Origin: Oceaniferula marina
Lineage (GTDB): Bacteria; Verrucomicrobiota; Verrucomicrobiia; Verrucomicrobiales; Akkermansiaceae
Assembly: GCF_013391475.1 (NCBI RefSeq)
Contig: NZ_JACBAZ010000010.1
Coordinates: 1 to 60,175, forward strand
Length of the DNA stretch: 60,175 nt
Direction of reading: 5' to 3'
Under the pieces are notes generated by a model. That model did no database searches and was not told where the DNA came from. It saw only the letters and a list, made by a program, of their open reading frames with translations. The translations under genes and the position numbers were made by a program. How positions within the stretch are numbered: position 1 is the first letter of the stretch; each line of letters starts with the position of its first letter. Shown here piece after piece: positions 30,040 to 39,700 of this stretch.

Positions 30040-30846
30040 CTACTTCCGTCGGCGCAGGATCAGGGCTATGCCACCGAGGCCAAGAAGGGCTGTGGAGGAC
30101 GGTTCAGGGACTACCGTTCCAGCAACACTAATATTATCAATCCCCCATAATGCCTTGCTGCCTTTGGCCTCAATCTTGATTGATGCCAGATCTCCACTAG
30201 CAAAATATGAACCTGCGAGATTCGTAGTTCCCCCATCACCGGTCAATGTATATCCGGCAGCAGCGAGGCTAAGGTTGATTGTCTTACCATCACCATTCTC
30301 AGACCATAAATTATTGTGAGTATTATCCCGCGTCCCGGAAATATCAGAAGAGGTTGCTAACTCCCTTTGTCCATAGGGACTTCCACCATTACCACCGGTA
30401 AACGTAAACAAAGCAGTCCCGCCACTGGTATAACCTGTCACAAGAAGCCCTCCATTTTCTCCTCCTGAATTGCGAATGTTAAGATCCATCGAAATCGTGG
30501 CGCCATCCAACAAAATTTCAGAACTCAAATCGATTGTCGCCGTTGTGCTATGACTAGTATCATTTGTACTTCTACCAATCAGCATCCAATTCCCTGACAT
30601 CGCTGTAGCAGCCGCACTCGTCACATCAATTCCCGAAGTCGTGCCTCCCGTTGAGGTCGCTAACCCACTCCATGAACCTGGCGATGTACCAGCATCCAAA
30701 TTAGACGCTGAGGTAAGCCCGGTAATCGCAGTTCCTGAGGTTGTTGCTGTCGACCCGGAAAAATCAGCAGAAAACACCGTCGCCGACTGCGCAGTCCCCA
30801 TCGTGATGATTGCACCTAACACGGTGCCCGTTATTGTCTTTTTCAT
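30040..30846 (-). CDS. PEP-CTERM sorting domain protein (1)
   Basis: A 268-residue exported protein: signal peptide MKKTITGTVLGAIITMGTAQSA, a Ser/Thr/Gly-rich jelly-roll-like body, and the C-terminal sorting signal VPEPSSTALLGLGGIALILR, ending RRK. In known systems exosortase and partners process the tail and place the protein at the surface or in exopolysaccharide; no exosortase gene is in the window. It follows the FecR gene by two bases, so it is the immediate product of the ECF/FecR unit and its probable regulatory target. Confidence 0.93.
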   Translation of the reverse strand: MKKTITGTVLGAIITMGTAQSATVFSADFSGSTATTSGTAITGLTSASNLDAGTSPGSWSGLATSTGGTTSGIDVTSAAATAMSGNWMLIGRSTNDTSHSTTATIDLSSEILLDGATISMDLNIRNSGGENGGLLVTGYTSGGTALFTFTGGNGGSPYGQRELATSSDISGTRDNTHNNLWSENGDGKTINLSLAAAGYTLTGDGGTTNLAGSYFASGDLASIKIEAKGSKALWGIDNISVAGTVVPEPSSTALLGLGGIALILRRRK

Positions 30847-30848
30847 TT

Positions 30849-32405
30849 TTATTTTATTGTTGGTTTGGTTTCGGAGTTCCCTCCGAATTTCTCGAATTGA
30901 GAGCGTTGTGAGTCAGTGAACTGGCGGATTTGCTCATCCGTCAGTGCTCCGTCAAAAACATAAATTTCATCCAGGTCCGCTTTAAGTTGGCGGCGGCGAT
31001 GGGCGATCTCAGGGTCCCGAATGGTTTCACCAAAGGTGAGAGGCATCGCATTTTTCGTGACGGTCAAGGTCTCGGCTTCCTCTCCGGTGACATAAAAACG
31101 TCCTTTCAATGGCTCGGACTGACCGTTGACGTAAATGGAGACTCCTCCATCCTCCCCGGCCGACAGCATATCGCGCACCACGACATGGGTCCACTGCCCG
31201 GCCCCAATCACGGATGAAGTCTTCACCGATCGGTTCCCCCAAAATAGGGAAATTCGACCACGGCTCTCTTTATCCTGGTGGGCAATCAACGACCACTTGC
31301 CCCCCTCATGGGAATTATCCCCCCAACCCACAATGCCTCCGAATTGTTGAGGCTGCTTACCCTCGGGAAAGCGAATCCAAAAAGCTACTGTCCTCGCACG
31401 CGTCCCCTCAAACCCTGGCCAATCGGTAGCCACCTTCTGGCCTTGCCCATTTAATGATAGAGCCTTACCAAACGGTCCGTCGACAAGCTTGGTTCCCCCT
31501 TCACCCACCGTGTTGATCCGTTCAATGTATGGGTAGGTTCCCGCTACCGGAGAAGTCACACCGTCATCAAATGACCAATGCAAATACGGCAGCGAATCAG
31601 GAAGCTCCGCAAGAAAACCACCAGAGTTTGTGGATATTTCTACCAAACGGCCAACCGGGTCGATGCGGCGGGCCTGCCCTGCCGTGAGTTCACCTTTTTG
31701 CTTCCTTACCCTGAGGGACTCCACTTCCACCCGTCCCTTGAACACATGAACTTCATCATGCTCGCCGGGTCGGGCCAGCACACCGAACTCCGTGCCCAAA
31801 TCGAGCACCGACAAATCGTCCGTTCTCACTTTAAAACCAATGGCCTGCTCCGGCACATGAAACCAGGCTCTGCCCTCCCTCAAAAACAACTCACCTTCAG
31901 ACCGCATCGTCAGATCTGCAGGGGCCATCACCACCGACCTCACGCCGGATGCAAATTGCAACTCCACCACACCTTGCTCAACCACCATTCTCGACCCCGG
32001 CTGCATCGTCTGTCCCGTCGGTGACCCCTCTCCGGAATGGGTCACCGAAATTTCAGTGCCAGGCGAAGATTTGAATACCAGATCTCCAGCAACAGGCTCC
32101 GGCATCAAATACAAGCGCATCAGCACCGCCCCGAGAATCAAAACCGCCGCCGCTGAAAGCCAAGCCACAAAAACGGCCCGACGTTTTTGGCGAAAAAGGA
32201 TCCGCTGCACAGGCAGGTGTGGCTCCGAACGATGATGCACATCAAGCTCCAGGCCCACCAAACTCTGCAATTGCATAAATTCCTGATACTGTGCACGGGC
32301 CTGGTCAGAAGATAACAAATAAGCCTCCAACTCCCCGAACAGCTCAGGATCAATATCATTGTCCGCAAGACGGGACAGGGCATGGTAAAAATGCTCATCC
32401 GTCAC
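30849..32405 (-). CDS. FecR-type anti-sigma factor with C-terminal LamG domain
   Basis: A 518-residue membrane protein. A cytoplasmic anti-sigma helical part (about 1-75) precedes one transmembrane helix (about 77-100, VFVAWLSAAAVLILGAVLM). A periplasmic FecR domain follows (about 125-260, with FKVRTDDLSVLDLGTEFGVL), then a LamG/concanavalin-like domain (about 290-510: YLHWSFDDG, VAFWIRFP, WTHVVVRD, LKADLDEIYVFDGALT). Ordinary FecR proteins stop near 320 residues. The ECF gene overlaps at its start. The added lectin-like domain may sense the polysaccharide directly. Confidence 0.9.
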   Translation of the reverse strand: MTDEHFYHALSRLADNDIDPELFGELEAYLLSSDQARAQYQEFMQLQSLVGLELDVHHRSEPHLPVQRILFRQKRRAVFVAWLSAAAVLILGAVLMRLYLMPEPVAGDLVFKSSPGTEISVTHSGEGSPTGQTMQPGSRMVVEQGVVELQFASGVRSVVMAPADLTMRSEGELFLREGRAWFHVPEQAIGFKVRTDDLSVLDLGTEFGVLARPGEHDEVHVFKGRVEVESLRVRKQKGELTAGQARRIDPVGRLVEISTNSGGFLAELPDSLPYLHWSFDDGVTSPVAGTYPYIERINTVGEGGTKLVDGPFGKALSLNGQGQKVATDWPGFEGTRARTVAFWIRFPEGKQPQQFGGIVGWGDNSHEGGKWSLIAHQDKESRGRISLFWGNRSVKTSSVIGAGQWTHVVVRDMLSAGEDGGVSIYVNGQSEPLKGRFYVTGEEAETLTVTKNAMPLTFGETIRDPEIAHRRRQLKADLDEIYVFDGALTDEQIRQFTDSQRSQFEKFGGNSETKPTIK

Positions 32406-32944
32406 ACCATATCTCCTTCCATCCGCAGACGACGTTGAACACAGTCTTTCAATCCAAGCCGAATCCGGTACAACATCATTCTCAAAGATTCTGCCGATTT
32501 TCCTATCTTCCCAGCATGATCAATCACACTCACATCCTCGTCATAACGGACCCTCAATAACTCCAGCTCTCCCGAGTCCAGCTTTTTCAAACACTGATGG
32601 AGCGCCACCCGTTTCGAGGCCAAGCCCACCGGCTCTGCTGTCGCGGATACTGGATCGGCCAATTTTTCAATCAGCTCATCACTGAATAATAGCCAGTTCT
32701 GCCGCTTTAACTTTGCCCGGTGACTCAGGACGATGTATTTCGCCATGGTGCAGGACCAGGCACCAAAATTGGTCCCCAACTCAAACGTATGTTGCCGTTC
32801 CCACAACTTGACATTCACATCCTGCAGCACATCGTTCACATCCTGGTAGTTCGGCAGCAAGGAGGTAATGTACCCGCGAATCACCTCCTGATGACTCGTC
32901 AGGAGGTGCACAAATTCCGTCATATTTTCGGCAGGTTTGGACAC
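32402..32944 (-). CDS. ECF-family RNA polymerase sigma factor (1)
   Basis: A 180-residue sigma-70 family protein of the ECF class. Region 2 is about residues 15-90 (DVNDVLQDVNVKLWER for promoter melting), and region 4 about 110-172 (LKKLDSGELELLRVRYDEDV, then an HTH). It has a GTG start. The gene is the head of the ECF-FecR-PEP-CTERM unit and should direct transcription of targets when released by the adjacent anti-sigma factor. Its stop overlaps the FecR start by 4 bp. The closest relatives are the planctomycete/verrucomicrobial ECF group paired with FecR proteins. Confidence 0.92.
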   Translation of the reverse strand: MSKPAENMTEFVHLLTSHQEVIRGYITSLLPNYQDVNDVLQDVNVKLWERQHTFELGTNFGAWSCTMAKYIVLSHRAKLKRQNWLLFSDELIEKLADPVSATAEPVGLASKRVALHQCLKKLDSGELELLRVRYDEDVSVIDHAGKIGKSAESLRMMLYRIRLGLKDCVQRRLRMEGDMV

Positions 32945-33058
32945 AGGTAAAACTACGCTCGTTATCCAAAGAAGCCATCAAGGATCAGAACGTTACAAAA
33001 TAATGATTCTTTTTTTAAATCCTGCAGGTATCGGCCTGCCGTTTCGACCTGAAAAAAC

Positions 33059-34543
33059 TCAAGGCAAGTCGCGAAATGCCAAGCCCAGGCAATCGAGAAC
33101 ATCACTCGGCAGCACAGAATGAACGGATTGATGTCCATGGCTCAGCGCCAATTCTGCGGCTCGACCACACAGCCAGGCCCCCAATCGGGCAGCCTCAAAA
33201 GGAGGCACATTCTGAGCCATCAACCCACCGATCACACCGGCCAGCACATCCCCCTGACCCCCAGACGCCATTCCGGCGTGTCCACTCCCATTGATATGCA
33301 ATGCCTGATCGTCCCGCGCAATCACGGAATGAGCCCCTTTAAGCAACAAGGTGGTTCCCGGATAACGCTCGACAAATGCCTTCACCTTCTTTTCCCGATC
33401 CCAATGCGCACCCTCGGGAAACAGACGGGCCATTTCCCCTGGGTGGGGTGTCAGGACATGACAAGCTCTGAGGTACTTCACCAAGGACACCTGGGCCAAA
33501 CGATTCAGGGCATCCGCATCCAACACCATCGGCATTTCCAGCTGACGCAACAAGGCCAACCAGCGCCGGTTTTCCTGCTGGTTGGACGACCCCATCCCAG
33601 GCCCCATCACCATGGCATCCAGATCACAGCCCCGTATCGCTTGCAAACTCTTGACCGGCTGAACCATCACTTCCGGAGGCATCATCGGGGCCAGTAGCGG
33701 ATACACCTCCTCATACACAAAAACTGTCACCAGTCCGGCACCCGACCGCAATGCTCCACGGGCACATAACACTGCAGCTCCGAGCATGCCAACGGATCCG
33801 GCAACGATCCCGACCCTACCCGCGTCACCTTTGTGAAACCGATGTGGGCGACGCGGTAAACAATCACTCAACGCACTTCGATCAATCAAACATGGAGACA
33901 GATCTTCGGGCACAGGCAAATCATCGAGAGGCACAGACTCCATCACACCAACATGGTTCTCCGCAGCTTCAGAGAGCAGCCCCCGTTTGGCTACGCCTAC
34001 GGTCAAGGTCACATCTGCCACCACCGCACCTTCCTGGGCTTCTCCGGTATCGCCATCAACTCCTGACGGCAAATCCATGGCCACCACCACCGCGCCTCGA
34101 CAACGGCGCATGTGATTCATCCAGGCCGCCAATTCATCCAAGGGAGTCCTTAAGGGACCTTTGGCCCCGAGACCGAGCAGACCATCCAAAATCAAGAACG
34201 GCTGGCCAGATTGGCAACCGCCCTCCCCCTCAGCCAACGCACCCAACGCACCCAACTCCCTCCACTTCTTCCGAGGCAGGGCTCCCACTTGAGATGGTTC
34301 GTGCAAACAACGAACCCCAACCTGCCAACCAGCCCGGGCGAGATATTTCAGAGCAACCAAGGCATCTCCCCCGTTGTTGCCCGATCCAATACAGGCGACC
34401 GCGTAGCCCACCTTGGGGTAACGCCTTATCAAGGCTTCCGCGATCCCCCTTCCGGCCAAGTCCATCAACGATTCCGCACAAATCCCCCGACGAAACGCCT
34501 GTTCTTCAAGATCTCGCATCCCCTGACAAGTAAGACTACCCAT
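33059..34543 (-). CDS. nnr: Bifunctional NAD(P)H-hydrate epimerase/dehydratase
   Basis: A 494-residue metabolite-repair enzyme. The N-terminal YjeF epimerase (about 1-215) has GSGNNGGDALVALKYL and VAMDLPSGVDGDTGE, interconverting R- and S-NADHX. The C-terminal ribokinase-like dehydratase (about 230-490) has VGIVAGSVGMLGAAVLCARG, VLTPHPGEMARL and ASGGQGDVLAGVIGG, dehydrating S-NADHX with ADP (or ATP). It restores NAD(P)H damaged by hydration. The ATG at 34543 begins inside the conserved N-terminal helix. It is separate from the polysaccharide genes in role. Confidence 0.95.
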   Translation of the reverse strand: MGSLTCQGMRDLEEQAFRRGICAESLMDLAGRGIAEALIRRYPKVGYAVACIGSGNNGGDALVALKYLARAGWQVGVRCLHEPSQVGALPRKKWRELGALGALAEGEGGCQSGQPFLILDGLLGLGAKGPLRTPLDELAAWMNHMRRCRGAVVVAMDLPSGVDGDTGEAQEGAVVADVTLTVGVAKRGLLSEAAENHVGVMESVPLDDLPVPEDLSPCLIDRSALSDCLPRRPHRFHKGDAGRVGIVAGSVGMLGAAVLCARGALRSGAGLVTVFVYEEVYPLLAPMMPPEVMVQPVKSLQAIRGCDLDAMVMGPGMGSSNQQENRRWLALLRQLEMPMVLDADALNRLAQVSLVKYLRACHVLTPHPGEMARLFPEGAHWDREKKVKAFVERYPGTTLLLKGAHSVIARDDQALHINGSGHAGMASGGQGDVLAGVIGGLMAQNVPPFEAARLGAWLCGRAAELALSHGHQSVHSVLPSDVLDCLGLAFRDLP

Positions 34544-34770
34544 ATGAAAGAATGATCTATCATAATCAAGTCCCTGTCACACGACAAAAATCAATCATCC
34601 AACACCTAGGGACATCCAACAAAGCGCGGGGTAATCTTTGCAGCTCTATGCTCAGAGCCGAATTTTTTGTTTTTTTCAAAAAAACCATTAATGATTTCCG
34701 GATTTCGGGTGTGTATCAGTAGGAACGCTTCTTTACGCCTCCTCTTAGGCAGCATCTGATACAACTATCT

Positions 34771-35496
34771 ATGAGCAATATACCGATAAAAAGAATGACA
34801 TACGCATCCCTGACAGCGCTGGCCATTACCGCACAAGCCCAGGCCGTCACCGTAAATATTGACTTCGGAGCAACGGGGCAGGTAGCCCCCAACCCCACCA
34901 GCGGAACAACCAGTGAATTTGGCCAGGTGTGGAATGCTGTCGAAGGGGTAAACGGTGCCAATACTCCTGCAGGGACCACAACCTTATCCGGCCCCCTCGT
35001 TGATTCAACAGGAGCAGCAACAATCGTAACATTGGACATGGCGTGGACCAATGCCACCGGCCTTGACTTTTCCCGTTTCTGGGACCTCCACCCAGCAGAT
35101 CGCGACGGTGACTACGTCGCCATCAGGGGAGACAGCGGCGGCGTATTCAACACGTTTACCCTCAAAGGGCTGGAGGAAAACGCCAAATATAACCTCACCG
35201 TATGGGCAAACAATCCTGGCGGAACCGACTTCCGGGTCAACGGAGGCTCCACCGTCAATGTAATCGGATCGACAAATAGCTCAGCGGTCAACGACTCCAC
35301 GGCCTACACCTTTCATGGCGTAACCGCAAACGAATCCGGTGCAATCGCCATGGATTGGGGACACATCGATGCACCTGCAACCGCAAACACATGGGCTGGA
35401 TTTACATCAATGTCGATTACCGCGGTGCCTGAGCCAACTTCTGCAGCTCTGCTTGGGCTGGGAGGCCTGAGCTTGATTCTGCACCGCCGCAAGTAG
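34771..35496 (+). CDS. PEP-CTERM sorting domain protein (2)
   Basis: A 241-residue exported protein with signal peptide (about 1-26, ending AQAQA), a beta-rich body starting VTVNIDFGATGQ, and the sorting tail VPEPTSAALLGLGGLSLILH ending RRK. The body shows WNAVEG, LKGLEENAKYNLTVWA and IAMDWGHIDAPATANTW, a pattern also found in the exported half of the anti-sigma factor at 39918. Probable surface or matrix protein. A second PEP-CTERM gene follows 80 nt on. No Shine-Dalgarno is visible. The 227-nt gap before it holds no identifiable gene. Confidence 0.93.
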   Translation: MSNIPIKRMTYASLTALAITAQAQAVTVNIDFGATGQVAPNPTSGTTSEFGQVWNAVEGVNGANTPAGTTTLSGPLVDSTGAATIVTLDMAWTNATGLDFSRFWDLHPADRDGDYVAIRGDSGGVFNTFTLKGLEENAKYNLTVWANNPGGTDFRVNGGSTVNVIGSTNSSAVNDSTAYTFHGVTANESGAIAMDWGHIDAPATANTWAGFTSMSITAVPEPTSAALLGLGGLSLILHRRK

Positions 35497-35576
35497 TTTC
35501 ACGGAAGAATGAATCAACGCTTTGATCTTTGCCTCAGATCAGTAAATTTTAGCACAACCTGACATAATAAAATAAA

Positions 35577-36254
35577 ATGAAAAAGTATACAATTATAGCA
35601 ATAACAGCGGCCATGCCCGTTTTAACATCACCCTTGGCATCAGCGGCTTTGCTGAGTCTGGATGATTTGAGTAACGCATCGTTTGAGTCCAATACCGGTG
35701 TTCCGAATGATTGGGACAATTCATTTTCTGATGGGAGGGGAGCGCTTGTGGAGACCCCTGGCGTTAATTCTGTCCTTACGACAGCCTCAGACGGCAGCAA
35801 CTACCTGCGGTTCTGGAATGCCAATGAGTATGTAGCCCAGCGACTGCGGGGAGTTACCGACACTAGTGGTGGTGCGGTGGTTGATCTTACGGCTGCCGAC
35901 ATCTCCGGGCAGACGTTCAGGGTCAGTTTTGACATAGGACGGGTTGAGCCTAATCTCACGGATGGTTCCTTGACCGTTGGCTTGCAATATAACGATGGTG
36001 CCTGGCGTAATTTCACGGTGGTTCAAGGCTCGGCCAGCCAGACCAGGGATTCCTGGGTTCGTTATTCCTACGACATCACGGTTGACCGTCTTACCACATC
36101 TAGTGGTGTTGCGAACTTCTTTGTGCAGAAAGACGGAGCTAACAGCCGGCATGTAGCGATTGATAACATCAGCATTGTTGCCATCCCTGAGCCTACTTCC
36201 GCTGCTTTGCTTGGACTGGGAGGTCTGAGCTTGATCCTGCGCCGCCGCATGTAA
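35577..36254 (+). CDS. PEP-CTERM sorting domain protein (3)
   Basis: A 225-residue exported protein. Signal peptide MKKYTIIAITAAMPVLTSPL ending ASAA; body of the CBM/jelly-roll kind (NASFESNTGVPNDWDNSF, YLRFWNANEYVAQRLRGV, AIDNISIVAIPEP); sorting tail IPEPTSAALLGLGGLSLILR ending RRM. A decayed relative follows at 36397-36690. It is transcribed with the gene at 34771 or independently; no terminator separates them clearly. Confidence 0.93.
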   Translation: MKKYTIIAITAAMPVLTSPLASAALLSLDDLSNASFESNTGVPNDWDNSFSDGRGALVETPGVNSVLTTASDGSNYLRFWNANEYVAQRLRGVTDTSGGAVVDLTAADISGQTFRVSFDIGRVEPNLTDGSLTVGLQYNDGAWRNFTVVQGSASQTRDSWVRYSYDITVDRLTTSSGVANFFVQKDGANSRHVAIDNISIVAIPEPTSAALLGLGGLSLILRRRM

Positions 36255-36396
36255 TTGGAATGATCCTGAACGATCGCTCGACATATTTCTTACGTCGAGA
36301 GATCTTACCATTTCAGCCAGGCCTTTGTTCTGCAAGTACCTGCCTTTAGGCTGACCGCTACCGCCCACCTGTGTGGGCTATGATTACACATAATTT

Positions 36397-36690
36397 ATGA
36401 AGCTATCGATCACAGTGGCCGCCATGTCTCTTTTGACCGTTCGTTTTGCCTCAGCTTGGTCTCGTCAGTCTGGAAGGGATGGTGAACGCTTCGTTTAAGG
36501 ATCATGCCGGCATACCAAGTGGCAAGTGGCAAGAGGCAAGTGGCAAGTGGCTGGCCTACTTCATTTGCTGCTGGCATGCACGCGGCTGTTGAGTCGGCCC
36601 TCCAATTTAATGCGGCAGCGGAAGGGTCAACTACTTGAGCTTATGGAACGCAACAACATATCTGGTTCAGCGACTGAGGGGGGTGATGGA
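36397..36690 (+). pseudogene. Decayed PEP-CTERM paralogue
   Basis: After the intact gene at 35577 comes a start MKLSITVAAMSLLTVRFASA, matching its signal peptide region, and then, one frame over, VSLEGMVNASFKDHAGIP, matching LSLDDLSNASFESNTGVP. A heptanucleotide expansion interrupts the alignment. Further on, TTGAGCTTATGGAACGCAAC and TTCAGCGACTGAGGGG match the codons for LRFWNAN...QRLRG. Frameshifts and stops break it and the sorting tail is missing. A tandem duplicate that has decayed. Confidence 0.75.
36517..36551 (+). repeat. Five tandem copies of AAGTGGC
   Basis: A 7-bp unit repeated five times (one copy reads AAGAGGC) inside the decayed PEP-CTERM copy, at the point where its alignment with the parent gene breaks. 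A simple slippage repeat. Confidence 0.9.
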
Positions 36691-36780
36691 CATCAGCATA
36701 TCATGAGTTTGCCAGACTATTTACAAACGGAGGGTCTCTAATGAGAACCCTAACAATCAACCTACAAAGAAACTGAAATA

Positions 36781-39700
36781 ATGACAACGATTGCAAGCAC
36801 ACTGTTGCTGAGTATGTTCGTGGTTGCACCATGGGCAATGGCTTCTGAGATCCATGTTTCTCCAACTGGAGATGACAGCAACCAGGGTGGAGCTGAAGCG
36901 ATGCTCCGGACGATCAGCGAGGCGTCGCAGCGAGCGCAACCCGGAGATGTTATCACGGTGCATGGCGGGGTATACCGGGAGAGGATTGCACCGCCACGGG
37001 GCGGAACCAGCGCAGATGAGCGGATTGTTTATCGGGCGGCCCCCGGGGAAGAAGTGGTGATCAAGGGATCGGAGCCCGTGAGCGGCTGGACGCATGTTTC
37101 CGATGATACCTGGAGCGTGACCTTACCTAACCATTTTTTCGGCGAATTGAACCCGTTCAATAACGTAATCATTGGTGATTGGTTCACGAATAAAAACCGG
37201 ACTCATCATACGGGTGCAGTTTATCTCAACGGACACTGGCTCACTGAAACGACAAGCAGACAAAATGTCTTGCAGCCAGCTGGCAGCAGTCCGCTCTGGT
37301 TTGCCGAAGTTGAGGGTGGCGGATATTTGATGAACCTCAACTGGTTTCAGCCCTATGCCGGCGAACAACCCGGTGTGGAGGTTGATGCGTTTTCCTTTGA
37401 CCATGACCTCGGTATTGTAGGAGCTCCTGCCTCCGAAGGCGGTGACTGCCTTGGTTTTGTTGAAGACGGTGATTGGGCGCGTTATGAGCAAATTGATTTC
37501 GGTGTCAACGCCGACAGCATCCGGTTTCGTATATCATCGGCGCAAGCCGGTTGCATTGAGATCCGCCTTGATTCCCGTGATGGTCAGGTTCTTGGAACTT
37601 GCCAGGTTCCCGCCACCGGCGGGTTCACCAAGTGGCAGACACTGACCGCTGCAATTACTCCTACGAGTGGGTTGCAGAAAGTATGTTTGGTCTTCCGTTC
37701 CGAAAACTGGGAGACCGCTACAACCACTATCTGGGCCCAGTTCCCGGGAGTTAACCCCAATAAAGAAACCGTGGAGGTCAACAGCCGCCAAACCGTCTTT
37801 TATCCTAAAGAAACCGGCATCAACTACATCACCGTGCAGGGCTTCATTCTTGAACAAGCCGCTACCCCATGGGCACCACCGTCCGCCGAGCAAATAGCTC
37901 TGATTGGCCCGAACTGGAGCAAAGGCTGGATCATCAAAGACAACACCATCCGCTATTCAACCTGTGCCGGACTCTCCATCGGCAAATACGGCGACCGATG
38001 GGACAACCGCTGCACCCAGTCAGGGAACTACGCACAAAATTTTGTCGGCTATATATCCCGCTGCATTGACTCCGGTTGGAGCAAAGACACCATCGGAGGT
38101 CACCTCATTGAAAACAACCACATCTACCACTGTGAACAAGTTGGGATTGTCGGTTGCATGGGCGGGGTATTCTGTACCATCCGGGGAAACCTCATCCATG
38201 ACATCTACCAGCGTAGATTGTTTGCCGGAGCGGAGATGGCCTGCATCAAACTACACGGATCCATCGACAGCGTCATTGCCAATAATCACATCTTCGGCGG
38301 CAACTTCGGGCTGTGGCTGGATTGGATGACGCAAGGGACTCGCGTCACGAAAAACATCCTCCGTCAAAATGACACCGACTTGTTTTTAGAGGTCAATCAC
38401 GGGCCAGCACTCATTGACCACAACTTCTTTTTATCACCCAAATCAGTCTACGATCGATCCGAAGCGATGGCCTACACCCATAACGTGATCGCGGGGACGT
38501 TTCGTTTCCAACCGGATACGAATAGACAAACCCCTTACTTCTTGCCGCATTCCACATCGCTTGAAGCCTACGTCAACATTCCAGGTGGAGATGACCGTTT
38601 CTACAATAATATTTTCATTGGGCCATCGGCAAGCCTTAGCCCATATAATGTGACGGCAAAACCCGTATCCATGGGTGGCAATGTCTTCCTCAATGGAGCC
38701 GTTGCCTCATCCATAGAAGACAATCCTCTCATCCAAGCCGATGTAAACCCGAATGTTCAAATCACGGCCCAAGACGATGGCTACTACATTACAATGGCAG
38801 TGGACTTAGCGTGGGTTACCCAGCGAAACCGAGCACTCATCACTTCAGAGTTGCTTGGACAAGGAGCCTTGACCAAACAACGCTTCGACCAATTCGATGG
38901 ATCGAATTACCGACTCGACACCGATTTCCCAGGCAAACCGAGAGACACAGCCAATCCTTCTCCTGGAGCTTTTGCCATTTCAGAAAGTGGGAAAGTAAAA
39001 ATCAAAGTATCCTCCCTGCTTGCTCCTGAAGATGCCCCCAAACCTCCAACCCTCCCCCCGGGACACCCTCAGACTCTATTTCACGAGGACTTCGATGATG
39101 GGAGTCCCGAACCCCATTTCTATGAGGGTGATGGCTACGGTTCCCCCTCCACTTCGTTCACAGACTCTTTTACGATCACCTCCCAAGAAAGTAGTCGAAT
39201 CTACCTTGGCAGCTACAAAACCAATTTTCACGAACAAAGCTTTGTTTTTGAAGCTTCTGTGAGCATTCCCAACACGACAAGCCCGTGGTCTGCAACGTTT
39301 TTCGGCATGGGAACCCCCCAAGCCCTAAGCAGCTATTATGGTGAACCAATAACAGGAAGCCATGCTCTCCTGGTCTTGCGCAATGACGCCAACAGAATTG
39401 AAAGCCGTAAAAACAGCACATCTGCCAATCAAATTAACTCAGTCGGTAACCTAGCAGGCAACACTCACCGACTAAGAATGATCTGGGACAAAAACAGCCA
39501 TGACGCCACCTTTGAAATCGACCTTCTCCATGACGGCTCGATCGATGAGTCCTTTACTCTCAACTTTGAAGACGACGGATTCAATGACAGCCATACCCAA
39601 TTGATTCTGGGAGGAGGCAACGGCCTTATCTTTGACAACATCACCGTCACACAATTCAAACTCCCTTTCAAAATATCAGGAATCTCGCATAACGGTTCAT

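Noticed and set aside
33751-34533. 260-residue plus-strand frame across nnr
   Set aside because: Pro/Arg/His-rich antisense reading of a conserved gene.
36526-36741. 71-residue frame in the decayed PEP-CTERM region
   Set aside because: Begins in the AAGTGGC repeat and runs in the wrong frame relative to the parent gene.
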